Assembly (NCBI RefSeq): GCF_008326345.1
Contig: NZ_BJEN01000003.1
Location: forward strand, 1-64,000
Direction: 5' to 3'
Length of the DNA stretch: 64,000 nucleotides
Origin: Cutibacterium modestum
Lineage (GTDB): Bacteria; Actinomycetota; Actinomycetes; Propionibacteriales; Propionibacteriaceae
The position numbers and the translations under genes were made by a program. This document shows positions 46,629-55,236 of the stretch, piece by piece (positions within the stretch are counted from its first letter, which is position 1; the number at the start of each line of letters is the position of its first letter). A model generated the notes under the pieces. The model searched no databases. It was not told the DNA's origin and worked only from the letters and a program-made list of their open reading frames with translations.

Positions 46629-46662
46629 ATAAGGGAGGGCACCAGTGGGTGCCCTCCCTTAT
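46629..46662 (+). terminator. Strong terminator of the rpsF-rplI operon
   Basis: A perfect 15-bp stem, ATAAGGGAGGGCACC at 46629-46643 and its complement at 46648-46662, with a 4-nt loop, sits 18 bases after the rplI stop. The stem ends in CCTTATT, so a short T-rich tail follows, and pairing is complete. Confidence 0.92.
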
Positions 46663-46769
46663 TCCGTCACCACCGGCGAAAGTAAATGACGAAGCAATCC
46701 TATTGTGGTGTCTCAAGGGTTCATCGCGCGGTCCCAGTCTTATGCGAGGGGAGCCGTACCCTCGTTGTA

Positions 46770-47960
46770 AGCCTAGGCGTGTCTCTGCTCGTGGTCGAGA
46801 TCTTCAGCCCGAAGATGTAAATGGGAGTCGAGATGAAGGTCAGGGTCGTCACGTAGACAATGACCACATCACCTGGCCGTGCTCCTTAAAGGCCTCGTAG
46901 ATAAGCGGAGCAGTGCCGCCGAAGTAGGAGTGGCCATAGCCGAGGCTGACACCTAGGGCGCGGACCATGTCTGGGAAGGCTAGAACGTCACCAGAGCGTT
47001 GATCGAGGTGTAGCCGGTGATGATGTGCCGACTAGCAGCAGGCCGAAGACATCTAGCGGGTTTGTGGTCTTCGGCAGGAAAATGATGAGCACCCAGGTGC
47101 ACCAAATGGCACTCACGCCGAAGAAAACCAGCAGCGACTTATGGCCGATCTTGTCGGAAATGAGGCCCTCGACGGGCTGCAGGAACATGAGGATGACGAG
47201 TGCGATGAGGTCGGTGGTGGTGGCCGTCGTTGCCTCTTCTATGAAGGTGAACTTGACGATGGCCAGGACGTTTACTGAGTAGGTGTAGAAACAGAGTGTG
47301 CTACCCAGGGTGATGAGAAACACCAGCAACGGGGGTTGTCAGTGTTGTACCAATAGGGTACGCATAGTGCCGGAGTCGCAATCTAGGCTGGAGCGAATCT
47401 CCGAGTGCTTCTCAGCCAAGGACTCGTCCGTAGCGCGTCTTACCCACAAAACAACGACCGCTGCGAGGTTGTCAATGTCAAAGGCGATGTGCCAACCCCA
47501 GGTAGTGATCTGGTCATGGGGCATTGTCGTGGTCTCAATGAGGAGAACGGCCTGGGCGATGGTCTGGTCACCGACGAGGGTTACGTACTGGAAAGACGCG
47601 CCACACCGGTTGCGAACCGCCGCCTCGGACATATGAGCCGCTGAGGTGTCGTATTCACTTCCGGCGGCGAAGCCCTGAACAGTACGGCAGATGATGAGGA
47701 GGACGGCGGCCTATATGCCGATCTTAAAGAGGCGAAAGTCATGACGAGGACCGAGAAGGTGGTAGAACGGCGTCCGTGACGGTCGACCTACCGTCCGAAG
47801 ATCCACGATCCCCAGGGCCTTATGGGGAAGGCGATGGTGAACACGGCAACGACATAGATGTGCGAGTTCTTGTCCTCAGGGCCGATGAACTAGTTCTGGG
47901 ACTATGTTGCGAAGACCGTGTAGGTATGCCGTACCTCTCGATGAGGTACCCCTTCAGGAT
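46770..47960 (-). pseudogene. Alpha-ketoglutarate permease-like MFS transporter, decayed
   Basis: Pieces on the minus strand, in several frames and with stops, read as a metabolite:H+ symporter of the KgtP/ProP group: WIFGR then VDRHGRRSTTFSVLV, then CRTVQGFAAGSEYDTSAAHM, SEAAVRNRCGASFQYVTL, LCFYTYSVNVLAIVKFTF, SDKIGHKSLLVFFG and near the end MVRALGVSLGYGHSYFGG. The order matches a 430-residue transporter. Frames change at least four times and the conserved helices are partly lost, so this is much older decay than the one-base breaks elsewhere in the window. Confidence 0.8.
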
Positions 47961-48119
47961 GTTGAGTGCAACCCGTCAAGGGCTGTGTCCCTCGCGGACT
48001 AGTTGTGTTTCACTTTCCCCTGTTGGTGCTTCCTTCGGCATCGTGGTTGGAACCATGCCCCATCCCTGGAGGGAGCAGGGACAGTGGTCACAGACTTGTA
48101 ACACATTTGGGGGTGAGCT

Positions 48120-48752
48120 GTGACAGACGACATCGACTGGCAGCCCGGCGTGGTGTTCACCCACACCCTGTCCCTCACCCTTGACGACGAAGCTCAAGAG
48201 ACCCTTCAAAGTACCTGTGACCAGCTCTTGGCGGCTGGCGTACCCGTCTTGCACCAGCCAGCCCACATCACGATCGCGGCAGTTTCAACCATGGAGGGTG
48301 TCGATCCCCAACTTGTTGACGTCGGGTGGCCTAAGAGGATCAGACTCACGATGCCATGTTGCCTTCCCAATTCCGACGGCGTCGTCGCATTATGCCCTCA
48401 CCACCCCACCTCTCCTGACTCCGTGATGATTTTTGACGCCTCATGGGAGGGGGAGCCTGAATCGTGCTCCGCACCTACCTCTGTCGGTAGTTTTCGCGCG
48501 CCGATCTATCTACCGGAGGATCTCCGGCGACCTCATGAGTTGCTGCACCGTCGGTTAGCTGCGGCAGGAGTCGTCGCCTTCAACTATTACGGCCCTCGGT
48601 GGTGGAACCCCCACGTCACGATGGGGTATCAAGTTCCGTCGAAGTTGCAGGGGCGAGCTGTCAGAATTCTCGCTGGTGTGGTGCCTTTGGAAGTTGGGGT
48701 GTCGGGGGTCTCAGTTTGGCGAGTAGGTGACGGTCACACCTACCGTCTGTGA
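48120..48752 (+). CDS. 2H phosphoesterase / 2'-5' RNA ligase-family protein
   Basis: The 210-residue protein has the paired H-x-T motifs of the 2H superfamily, HITIAAV near residue 49 and HVTMGYQ near 166, spaced as in LigT-type folds. Members hydrolyse or ligate 2',3'-cyclic nucleotide ends, but the natural substrate of bacterial forms is usually unknown. GTG at 48120 follows GGGGGTGAGC. It stands alone between remnants and the ferritin gene. Confidence 0.8.
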   Translation: MTDDIDWQPGVVFTHTLSLTLDDEAQETLQSTCDQLLAAGVPVLHQPAHITIAAVSTMEGVDPQLVDVGWPKRIRLTMPCCLPNSDGVVALCPHHPTSPDSVMIFDASWEGEPESCSAPTSVGSFRAPIYLPEDLRRPHELLHRRLAAAGVVAFNYYGPRWWNPHVTMGYQVPSKLQGRAVRILAGVVPLEVGVSGVSVWRVGDGHTYRL

Positions 48753-48981
48753 CCCTGATTCGGCAGCGAAAATCAAAGGTCAAACAGAAGATGTTGACGT
48801 GGATACCCCAGACGACACCGCAAGGGAATTCAGCCACCAGAGTAAGGAATGAGTGAGTGCAAAAACGTCGCTTCGAGGAAACAAAGGTTATGAAGATGAT
48901 GCCGCGCGCCCTGAGGTGACATTTCGACACGCATGCCCGGACCACTGACCGGCCCTTGAACTAGCCACATAGCATCGAGAC

Positions 48982-49500
48982 ATGAAAATGTCCGATGACA
49001 TCCTCAAAGCTTTCAACGATCAGATCACCCTCGAGTTCACCGCCGACATGACCTACCGTCAGTTGGCTATCGAGGCCGACGCACAGAATCTTTCCGGAAT
49101 GGCTGCGTGGCTACGTCATCAAGCCGACGAGGAGATCCTTCACGCCAACAAGTTCATCGACCATGCCCTCGATCGCGGTAGCCATCCACGTATCGGTACC
49201 ACCGAGGCACCTGAACTTGAAGCCGGTCTCTCCCCGCTCGAGATTTTCCAGGCTGCACTGGCTCACGAGGAAAAGGTGTCCGAGGCCATCCGCGAACTCT
49301 ACCGTGCCTGCACCTCGACTGGAGATATTGACGCTATTCCGCTGTTGCAATGGTTCATCAATGAGCAAATCGAGGAAGAATCGACCGTTGGCGAAATTGT
49401 CGGTCGCATTGAGCTCATTGGTGACGATGGCCCTGGCCTACTCCGGCTAGACGCCGAGCTTGGTTCCCGCAACGTAGAGTCCACCGAAAACCCAGAGTGA
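48982..49500 (+). CDS. ftn: Ferritin
   Basis: The 172-residue four-helix protein has ferroxidase residues lining up with E. coli FtnA: Glu18 (LEFTADMTY), Glu51 and His54 (ADEEILHANKF), the Glu in ALAHEEKVSE and the Gln/Glu in NEQIEEES. It oxidises and stores iron as a 24-mer. No heme-ligand Met at the dimer axis is apparent, so I call ferritin rather than bacterioferritin. An in-frame ATG two codons in is an alternative start. Confidence 0.9.
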   Translation: MKMSDDILKAFNDQITLEFTADMTYRQLAIEADAQNLSGMAAWLRHQADEEILHANKFIDHALDRGSHPRIGTTEAPELEAGLSPLEIFQAALAHEEKVSEAIRELYRACTSTGDIDAIPLLQWFINEQIEEESTVGEIVGRIELIGDDGPGLLRLDAELGSRNVESTENPE

Positions 49501-49723
49501 CTAAACCCGTCGCTCCCGAACGATGTGCGCTTCCGCGATGGCCGCCGCTGTGAGGGGGCGATGCACATAACGACCGTGGTCGTAGCTGGGGGAACCCGGC
49601 CCTGACCACGGTCATCAATGTGAGGCTGGGACGCGAGAATTGTCGCTGTCAACGTCTAATGTGTGAGCCTGGATGCATTGACCCTCGCATCCGCACGGTC
49701 CCCCAATCGAGAGGCTTTTATCC

Positions 49724-50578
49724 GTGAACTGGCTGCACGCCGTCATCCTCGGCATAGTCGAGGGAATCACTGAGTTCCTGCCTGTTTCCAGCACCGGGCA
49801 TCTGCGCATCGTGGAGAAACTGCTGGGGTACGACATCCAGGGCGCAGGGATCACTGCCTTCACCGCGATCATCCAGGTCGGTGCGATCATTGCCGCCATC
49901 CTCTATTTCTGGTCTGACATCGTGCGCATCGTCGTCACATGGTGTAAAGGTCTAGTCCATAGGGAAGACCGTGACGACCCGGATTACATCCTCGGTTGGG
50001 GCATCATCCTGGGCTCAATTCCGGTGGGCGTCGTGGGGCTGGTATTCAAAGACGCAATCGAGAACACGTTAAGCTCTCTGTGGGTAGTCGCCATTGCCCT
50101 CATCCTCTGGAGTGGTGTGATGTGGCTGGGTGATCGTCAATCGGGCCTCAACAGGGGGATGAAAGAGGTTGGCATCGTCGATGCCATTGTGATCGGGTGT
50201 TTTCAGGCCTTGGCTCCGCTGTTCCCCGGCATCTCTCGCTCGGGTGCGACGATTTCTGCCGGTTTGTTTCGCAAGTTTGACCGTGCCACGGCGACCCGAC
50301 TCTCATTCTTCATGGGCATCCCGGTGCTGGTTGCGGCCGGGATTTACGAGACGGTCTCTGCCGCCGGTGACATTTCTATTGCCCGAGGTGGTGCTGCCGC
50401 GATCGGTTGGGGACCGACGATCCTGGCGACCGTGGTCTCCCTCGTCGTGGCTTACGTCTCCATCGCGTGGCTGCTGAAGTTCGTCTCGTCGAATAAGTTC
50501 ACTGGATTCATTTGGTACCGCGTCATCGTGGGGCTCGTCATGATTGGTCTCATCCTGACCAACGTCGTCACCGCCTGA
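49724..50578 (+). CDS. uppP: Undecaprenyl-diphosphatase
   Basis: The 284-residue membrane protein has both BacA/UppP signatures, EGITEFLPVSSTGH near residue 15 and FPGISRSGAT near 170, plus eight predicted helices. It removes a phosphate from undecaprenyl pyrophosphate on the outer face, recycling the lipid carrier of peptidoglycan synthesis, and its dosage affects bacitracin tolerance. It begins with GTG at 49724 after a GAGAGGC sequence. It converges on the siderophore gene. Confidence 0.96.
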   Translation: MNWLHAVILGIVEGITEFLPVSSTGHLRIVEKLLGYDIQGAGITAFTAIIQVGAIIAAILYFWSDIVRIVVTWCKGLVHREDRDDPDYILGWGIILGSIPVGVVGLVFKDAIENTLSSLWVVAIALILWSGVMWLGDRQSGLNRGMKEVGIVDAIVIGCFQALAPLFPGISRSGATISAGLFRKFDRATATRLSFFMGIPVLVAAGIYETVSAAGDISIARGGAAAIGWGPTILATVVSLVVAYVSIAWLLKFVSSNKFTGFIWYRVIVGLVMIGLILTNVVTA

Positions 50579-50646
50579 CCTAACAGAGCCAGCCTCCATA
50601 TGCCAGGCCGGGGTTGGACGGGGAGACGAATTCCCCGAAGGATTGC

Positions 50647-51426
50647 CTAGTCTCCTGACTCGGCTTCCATTGAGCGGTTGAAGTCCTGCTTCATGGCGCG
50701 CCAACCGTCAGCGTCACGACCAGCGAACCAGTAGGCCGACAGGTGCACCCGGTCCTTGGGTATACCGCGTTCAAGCCGGAGATGACGGCGCATCGGACGA
50801 ACCATGGCGGCCTCTCCGTGGACGAAGGCGTGGGTGTTATGGGGCAGGTCTAGGTCCCGGACAGTAGCGACGATCCTTTCGGGGTCGCGGGGAGCTGCTA
50901 CGACGGTGACGCGGTCGGTGAGGGTGAGCGGGTAACTATGGTGGCCATCGACGCGAATAATGGTCGCTTGAGCCGATGTCGGTAGGGCGGCGAGGGCGTT
51001 CGCAACCGCAGGGAGGGCCACTGCGTCGGCGACGGCGAGCAGGTGGGAGATATCGCCGGGCATCTGCCAGTGACCGCCCGGTCCACGAACAGTGACCTGG
51101 TCTCCGGGCTGGACGGCCTGGGACCACCGGGCACCGGGCCCATGATGGGCTTCGCCCCCGGGCTCAGGGCCAAACTCCAGGACGTCTATGCCCCACGATC
51201 CGTCCTTGAACCACCTGCGTCGGGTGTACGTGCGTAGAAGTGGCTGTGCCGCGTCGTCACTGACAGGTTGGCGCAGGTCAGAGCCGTCAGATGGCAGGAC
51301 GATTTTGGTGTGGTCATCGACCGAGGTGATGGGCGGCATGGCACACCGTTCGAAATCGATCGAAATAACGTTAGGGATGTCATGGCGGACCTCGCGGACT
51401 CGTGCGAGACATTGGGTTTTGGCCAT
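50647..51426 (-). CDS. Siderophore-interacting protein (ferric-siderophore reductase)
   Basis: The 259-residue protein has the SIP FAD-binding motif RTYTRRRWF near residue 65, a central VQPGDQVTVRGPGGHW and the C-terminal block AYWFAGRDADGWR. These NAD(P)H-flavin reductases release iron from imported siderophores. The start is ATG at 51426. It has no transporter genes beside it in this window. The ferritin and the candidate iron box upstream of the PRC gene are other iron-related signals nearby. Confidence 0.93.
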   Translation of the reverse strand: MAKTQCLARVREVRHDIPNVISIDFERCAMPPITSVDDHTKIVLPSDGSDLRQPVSDDAAQPLLRTYTRRRWFKDGSWGIDVLEFGPEPGGEAHHGPGARWSQAVQPGDQVTVRGPGGHWQMPGDISHLLAVADAVALPAVANALAALPTSAQATIIRVDGHHSYPLTLTDRVTVVAAPRDPERIVATVRDLDLPHNTHAFVHGEAAMVRPMRRHLRLERGIPKDRVHLSAYWFAGRDADGWRAMKQDFNRSMEAESGD

Positions 51427-51516
51427 GTGGCCAGGCTACAGCAATTATGAAACGGTTACGTTTTTAAATGGGTGAGCAGTGGATACGTGAGGATCCGCAG
51501 CGAGTATCCTCAAGAG

Positions 51517-51537
51517 TTATCCACAGGGTTATCCACC
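51517..51537. promoter_or_regulatory. Paired DnaA boxes
   Basis: TTATCCACA at 51517-51525 and TTATCCACC at 51529-51537 lie in tandem, 12 bases apart. The surrounding gap (51427-51646) has no gene. This is a compact candidate DnaA-binding site; its role is not evident from the neighbours. Confidence 0.5.
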
Positions 51538-51646
51538 AACTGGGGACAACTCACATCGGTGTAATTTCGACTGATGTTGTTCTCTAGCACGATCACCTGA
51601 GCCCAACAGGCCCCAGGGGCGTTGGGAACCAAAATCGCCACCTCAC

Positions 51647-52180
51647 CTAGGGGCCAGGCATTATGGTGCCCGAGGCGTTGGTCGTTCGGTCAAAAATGTG
51701 CAGGGGTCGCTCGGAGCGTGTGGCGGTAGGTGGTGGGCGTGACCCACTCTCACGCCGCATGCGTCGCCGCAGGGTGAAGGCGATCCTCCGTCCGGTTCGT
51801 TGTGCGGTGACATCGATGGAGAGGACGCTAATTTTTAGCAGCCGTCGGGCCGTGAAGATGCGTTGATGGAGGGTCCACTTCAAGGGGCTCTGGCCGGTTT
51901 CGGGTACGAAACGTTGGATGCGGTGCTGCTTGGACAGGTGCGTCTGCCTCGCCAGGTCGGTTACAGCGAGCGGTTGGTCCAGGTGGCTGATGATCCACGC
52001 GGTGAGTTCTGAGAAACGGTGAGTGGTTGGAGTTGCCGATGGCTTAATGTACCGGGGCCTGGCTGCCGACCCGATGAGGAGGCACGACCGTGCGATGGGC
52101 GATACGGGCCGCTACGTCTTCGCCGTGATCGTGGCGCACCAAGTGCAGGACGGGATCGAGGACCATCCGGCCCCACCTAC
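51647..52180 (-). pseudogene. AraC/GlxA-type transcriptional regulator remnant
   Basis: On the minus strand the AraC helix-turn-helix pair is readable: WIISHLDQPLAVTDLARQTH, then QRFVPETGQSPLKWTLHQRI, then ARRLLKISVLSIDVTA and LRRRMRRESGS. Just upstream, in another frame, HLVRHDHGEDVAARIAHRTV and the following VPPHR match the end of the amidase-like sensor domain of GlxA-family activators. The N-terminal half is not readable, stops intervene and the linker has shifted, so the gene is dead. Confidence 0.75.
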
Positions 52181-52618
52181 ATGCAACACCACGACCGGTC
52201 AGGACCTCCGGTGAAGGTCATCAACGCCGCAGAGGCGATCATCAGAGCGGGCGTGGACGGTCGTCGTATTCGTGCTCATCCTGGCGATGGGCACATCACC
52301 CACCCGGGCGGCGCGGCGACAACCCTGGTCATCGAGACCGTCGACAGCACCCGGTCCACCATTCCTCATGAGGCGTCAATGACACCTACCGAGACAATGA
52401 CGCCACGCCGACGTGTGGTGTGAAAAGTATCAGCACAGCCGGGGTAAGAGCACTGAAGTGCCTGGCCCTGGCATCAGCTGACAAAAATCGTCAGGCAACA
52501 CAGTGGTGCTCTGCGGGTGTGGGAGTTAGGTGAGGCATTAGAGGATCGCCGTACCAGATTTTGATGTGTTGCCTCCGGGTGGACAATAGACCGGCAGCGA
52601 TGTCAGGAGGCCAGGTCA
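52181..52618. other. Intergenic region upstream of aat
   Basis: This 438-bp stretch may contain faded 5' parts of the AraC remnant, but nothing I can align. It includes CTGACAAAAAT at 52478-52488, the inverse of the 11-mer seen upstream of the PTS and rhodanese genes. The open plus-strand frame at 52019-52423 looks like a shadow of the remnant rather than a gene. Confidence 0.35.
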
Positions 52619-53350
52619 GTGACGGTTCCAGAACTCTTCGGAGACCCGGATCAATGGCCCGACGACGATCTCATCGCGATCACGGGAGCGCTCAGCCCAC
52701 ACCTCGTGTTGGCGGCCTTACACGAAGGTGTCTTCCCCATGCCCATTGCCGACGAAGAGGTGTCGCAGGAACTCCAGGGTGCGGCGGCATGGTGGTCTCC
52801 CATGCGCCGCGGTATCTTGCTGCCTGGTCAACTCAAGGTCGCTCGCAGCCTGCGCAAGACGACCAAACACCAGACGACGACCGTCGACCGCGCCTTCGAT
52901 GAGGTCATCACACGGTGCGCGGACCCGACCCGCCCCTATGCCTGGATTGACGACCGGGTCATGGAAGCCTACGGGTACCTCCATGGTCGCGGGTGGGCTC
53001 ATTCAGTCGAGACGTGGGACGCGCAGGGCCGTTTGGTAGGAGGTCTCTATGGCGTCAGTGTTGGGGGATTTTTCAGCGGAGAGTCCATGTTCCACGATCC
53101 GGAGTATGGCCGTGATGCTTCCAAGACAGCTCTGATGAGGTTGGTCTGCGAACTCGGTCCTGGGCTCCTTGACGTGCAATGGAGCACTCCACACCTGGCC
53201 AGTCTTGGCGTCATTGAGGTGGATCGCGCTGAGTATCTTGCCCTGCTTTCCGACGCTCTTGAGCGTCCAGCTCCACAGTGGACGAGTCCAGATGACCCGG
53301 CGTGGAATGGTGTCCATTTACTCGAGCGAGTGCGAAAAATGCCCGCTTGA
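52619..53350 (+). CDS. aat: Leucyl/phenylalanyl-tRNA--protein transferase
   Basis: The 243-residue protein adds Leu or Phe from tRNA to N-terminal Arg or Lys, marking proteins for ClpAP via ClpS. It has the family's PMPIADEEV, WWSPMRRGILLPG, HSVETWDAQGRLVGGLYGVS and FFSGESMF motifs. The last covers the aminoacyl-tRNA pocket. It starts with GTG at 52619. Its stop lies exactly where the broken pheA begins, so an old deletion may have removed the intervening DNA. Confidence 0.9.
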   Translation: MTVPELFGDPDQWPDDDLIAITGALSPHLVLAALHEGVFPMPIADEEVSQELQGAAAWWSPMRRGILLPGQLKVARSLRKTTKHQTTTVDRAFDEVITRCADPTRPYAWIDDRVMEAYGYLHGRGWAHSVETWDAQGRLVGGLYGVSVGGFFSGESMFHDPEYGRDASKTALMRLVCELGPGLLDVQWSTPHLASLGVIEVDRAEYLALLSDALERPAPQWTSPDDPAWNGVHLLERVRKMPA

Positions 53351-54116
53351 CGGAGCTGCGGCCACTCTCGATACCCTCGCTGCGCTTGATGGACTGTGCA
53401 GGTCATCCGTGAGGTGGTCATGGCGGTGCAGTTCAATCTTGTACGTGCGCTCAGGGACGAGTCTGTCGTCGGTTCGTCACGTCTTAACTCATCCTCATGC
53501 CGCGAATCAGTGTCGAAATTGGCTGGCTGCCAACCTTCCACCCCATGCCGAGATCACCCAGGGCGGTTCGACGGCCGCGGCTGCCAAAGAGGTGTCGGAC
53601 CCACGCTCACGATTCGACGCCGCAGTATGCGCAGAGGTTGCGGGAATGATGTACGGACTCACAGCTATAGCACAGGGAATTGCCGATAATCCTGATGCTG
53701 TAACACGATTCATTCTGGTCGCAAGAAGTGGTCAGATGGTGGCACGAACTGGCGATGATCGAGCGACTGCTGTCGTCGTTCCTTCGAGCGATCATCCGGG
53801 CTCCTTGCTGGAAATCTTGCAACAGTTCTCTTTCCGCAAAATTAATTTATCGAGAATTGAATCCCGTCCCACGAAGGACCGCCTTGGTGAGTACTGCTTC
53901 TCTATCGATGCCATCGGGCACGTCAAGGATGAGAGGATGGCTGCCGCGCTCAAAGGGTTGTATCGAATCAGCCGGAAGGTGATCTTTCTTGGGTCCTATC
54001 CGAACGGCTTCGCAAGGGGTTTTTCTTCGTCAGAGGGTCCCGAGGTGGTCCGTGGCTTCAGTGACGAGGACTATACCGCAGCAGAAGAGTGGTTTGCGCG
54101 GGTCACGGGAAAATGA
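53349..54116 (+). pseudogene. pheA: Prephenate dehydratase, 5'-truncated and frameshifted
   Basis: From about 53450 to 54116 the sequence encodes the second half of the dehydratase domain (SSVRHVLTHPHAANQCRNWL, GSTAAAAKEV) and a complete ACT domain (SDHPGSLLEIL, NLSRIESRPTKDRLGEYCF). Before this, GAAATLDTLAALDG (53352-) and IREVVMAVQFNLV (another frame) are two fragments of the first half, needing shifts near 53395 and 53445. The first 70 or so residues, including the start, are missing at the junction with aat. The catalytic Thr-Arg-Phe (ITRF-type) motif appears as AVTRFIL. The enzyme, needed for phenylalanine synthesis, should be inactive. Confidence 0.83.
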
Positions 54117-54157
54117 CGACGCCTTTACCGTTCCGGCAACGGCGAATTGTAGCATAG

Positions 54158-54174
54158 TTAGGTTGTCTAAATAA
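54158..54174. promoter_or_regulatory. Possible DtxR/IdeR-type iron box
   Basis: TTAGGTTGTCTAAATAA lies about 142 bases before the PRC-barrel gene in an AT-rich stretch. Its left half matches TTAGGTTAG of the iron-repressor consensus and the TTAG...CTAA symmetry fits; the right half is poor. The evidence is weak. Confidence 0.3.
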
Positions 54175-54315
54175 GAGTTTTCAAAAATTCAATGAAATCC
54201 CGCCTTTAGGGTGATTTGTGTGTGACCTCCTGGCTCGTATCGTTGAAGGCATCAACCAAGCCCGCTCGGTACTCCCGACGGGATTTGATAGAAATCAAAA
54301 CGAAAGGAACCAAGA

Positions 54316-55146
54316 ATGCCAACCGACAAGATGCCTACGAACGCTAATATTGACGCTCTTTACGACCGCACCGTTGTTGACCAGTCTGGTAACAAGATTG
54401 GCGAGATCGGTCAGGTTTACCTCGATGATGCCTCGGGTCAGCCGGCATGGGTGACTGTCAAGACCGGCCTTTTCGGGCGCAATGAGACCTTCGTCCCCTT
54501 TAAGGGCTTGGAAACCTCGAGCGACCAGGTTCGCACCCCCTACACTAAGGATAAGGTGAAGGACGCTCCGAGCGTTGACCCCGACGGCCACCTCTCTGAG
54601 GACGAGACCGATGAGCTGTACCGTTACTATTCCGACGCCTTCGCTTCGGACACGAAGACCACCGATAAGAACGTCGAGCGGGGTGTTGCTGGCGGAGTGG
54701 CTGGCCAGCAGGCCGCCGACAGCAAGAAGGTTACTGACACTAAGTCTCAGACCACGGTCGGCCAAAAGCTTCCGGTCGCCGAGGACGGTTCCGTAGTCCG
54801 CCATGAGGAGCGCCTTAACGTGGGTAAGGAACGGGTCGAGACCGGTCGCGTGCGTATCCGCAAGCACGTTGTTCACGACACTGAGACCGTTGAGGTTCCG
54901 GTTGAGCGTGAGGAGATCCACGTCGAGCGCGTTCCCCTTGACGAGAAGGTTGCTGCTGACGACGTCAAGCTCTCTGAGGGAACCCAGGACATCGTGACTC
55001 ACGAGGAGCGCCCGGTCGTCAATAAGGAGACCGTCGGTGTTGAGAAGATCAAGATTGGCAAGGAAGCCGTGCAGGACACCGAGACCGTGTCCGGCAAGGT
55101 TGCCAAGGAGCAGATCGACATCGATAACACCAAGCACACCAAGTGA
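54316..55146 (+). CDS. PRC-barrel / DUF2382 stress protein
   Basis: The 276-residue soluble protein has a PRC-barrel (about 10-85: VVDQSGNKIGEIGQVYLD, WVTVKTGLFGRNETFVPF), a short hydrophilic linker and a DUF2382 (YsnF/AvaK) region (about 150-260) made of similar charged strands such as HEERLNVGKERVETGRVRIR and VPVEREEIHVERVPL. Related proteins are produced in general stress responses; the molecular function is unknown. AAAGGAACC precedes ATG at 54316. A hairpin follows the stop. Confidence 0.85.
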   Translation: MPTDKMPTNANIDALYDRTVVDQSGNKIGEIGQVYLDDASGQPAWVTVKTGLFGRNETFVPFKGLETSSDQVRTPYTKDKVKDAPSVDPDGHLSEDETDELYRYYSDAFASDTKTTDKNVERGVAGGVAGQQAADSKKVTDTKSQTTVGQKLPVAEDGSVVRHEERLNVGKERVETGRVRIRKHVVHDTETVEVPVEREEIHVERVPLDEKVAADDVKLSEGTQDIVTHEERPVVNKETVGVEKIKIGKEAVQDTETVSGKVAKEQIDIDNTKHTK

Positions 55147-55160
55147 TGCACTGACTACGA

Positions 55161-55192
55161 GTGAGGTTTGGGCCTGACAGCCCGGGCCTCAC
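55161..55192 (+). terminator. Hairpin between the PRC-barrel gene and serS
   Basis: GTGAGGTTTGGGC at 55161-55173 pairs with GCCCGGGCCTCAC at 55180-55192, thirteen pairs including three G-U, with a 6-nt loop, 14 bases after the stop. No T-run follows. Confidence 0.6.
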
Positions 55193-55236
55193 CCATATGT
55201 GCGTCCTGATGCCCTCAGCCCGGTAGAATCGGGCAC

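Noticed and set aside
52019-52423. A 134-codon plus-strand frame upstream of aat
   Set aside because: It is opposite the readable AraC/GlxA remnant and has no domain of its own.
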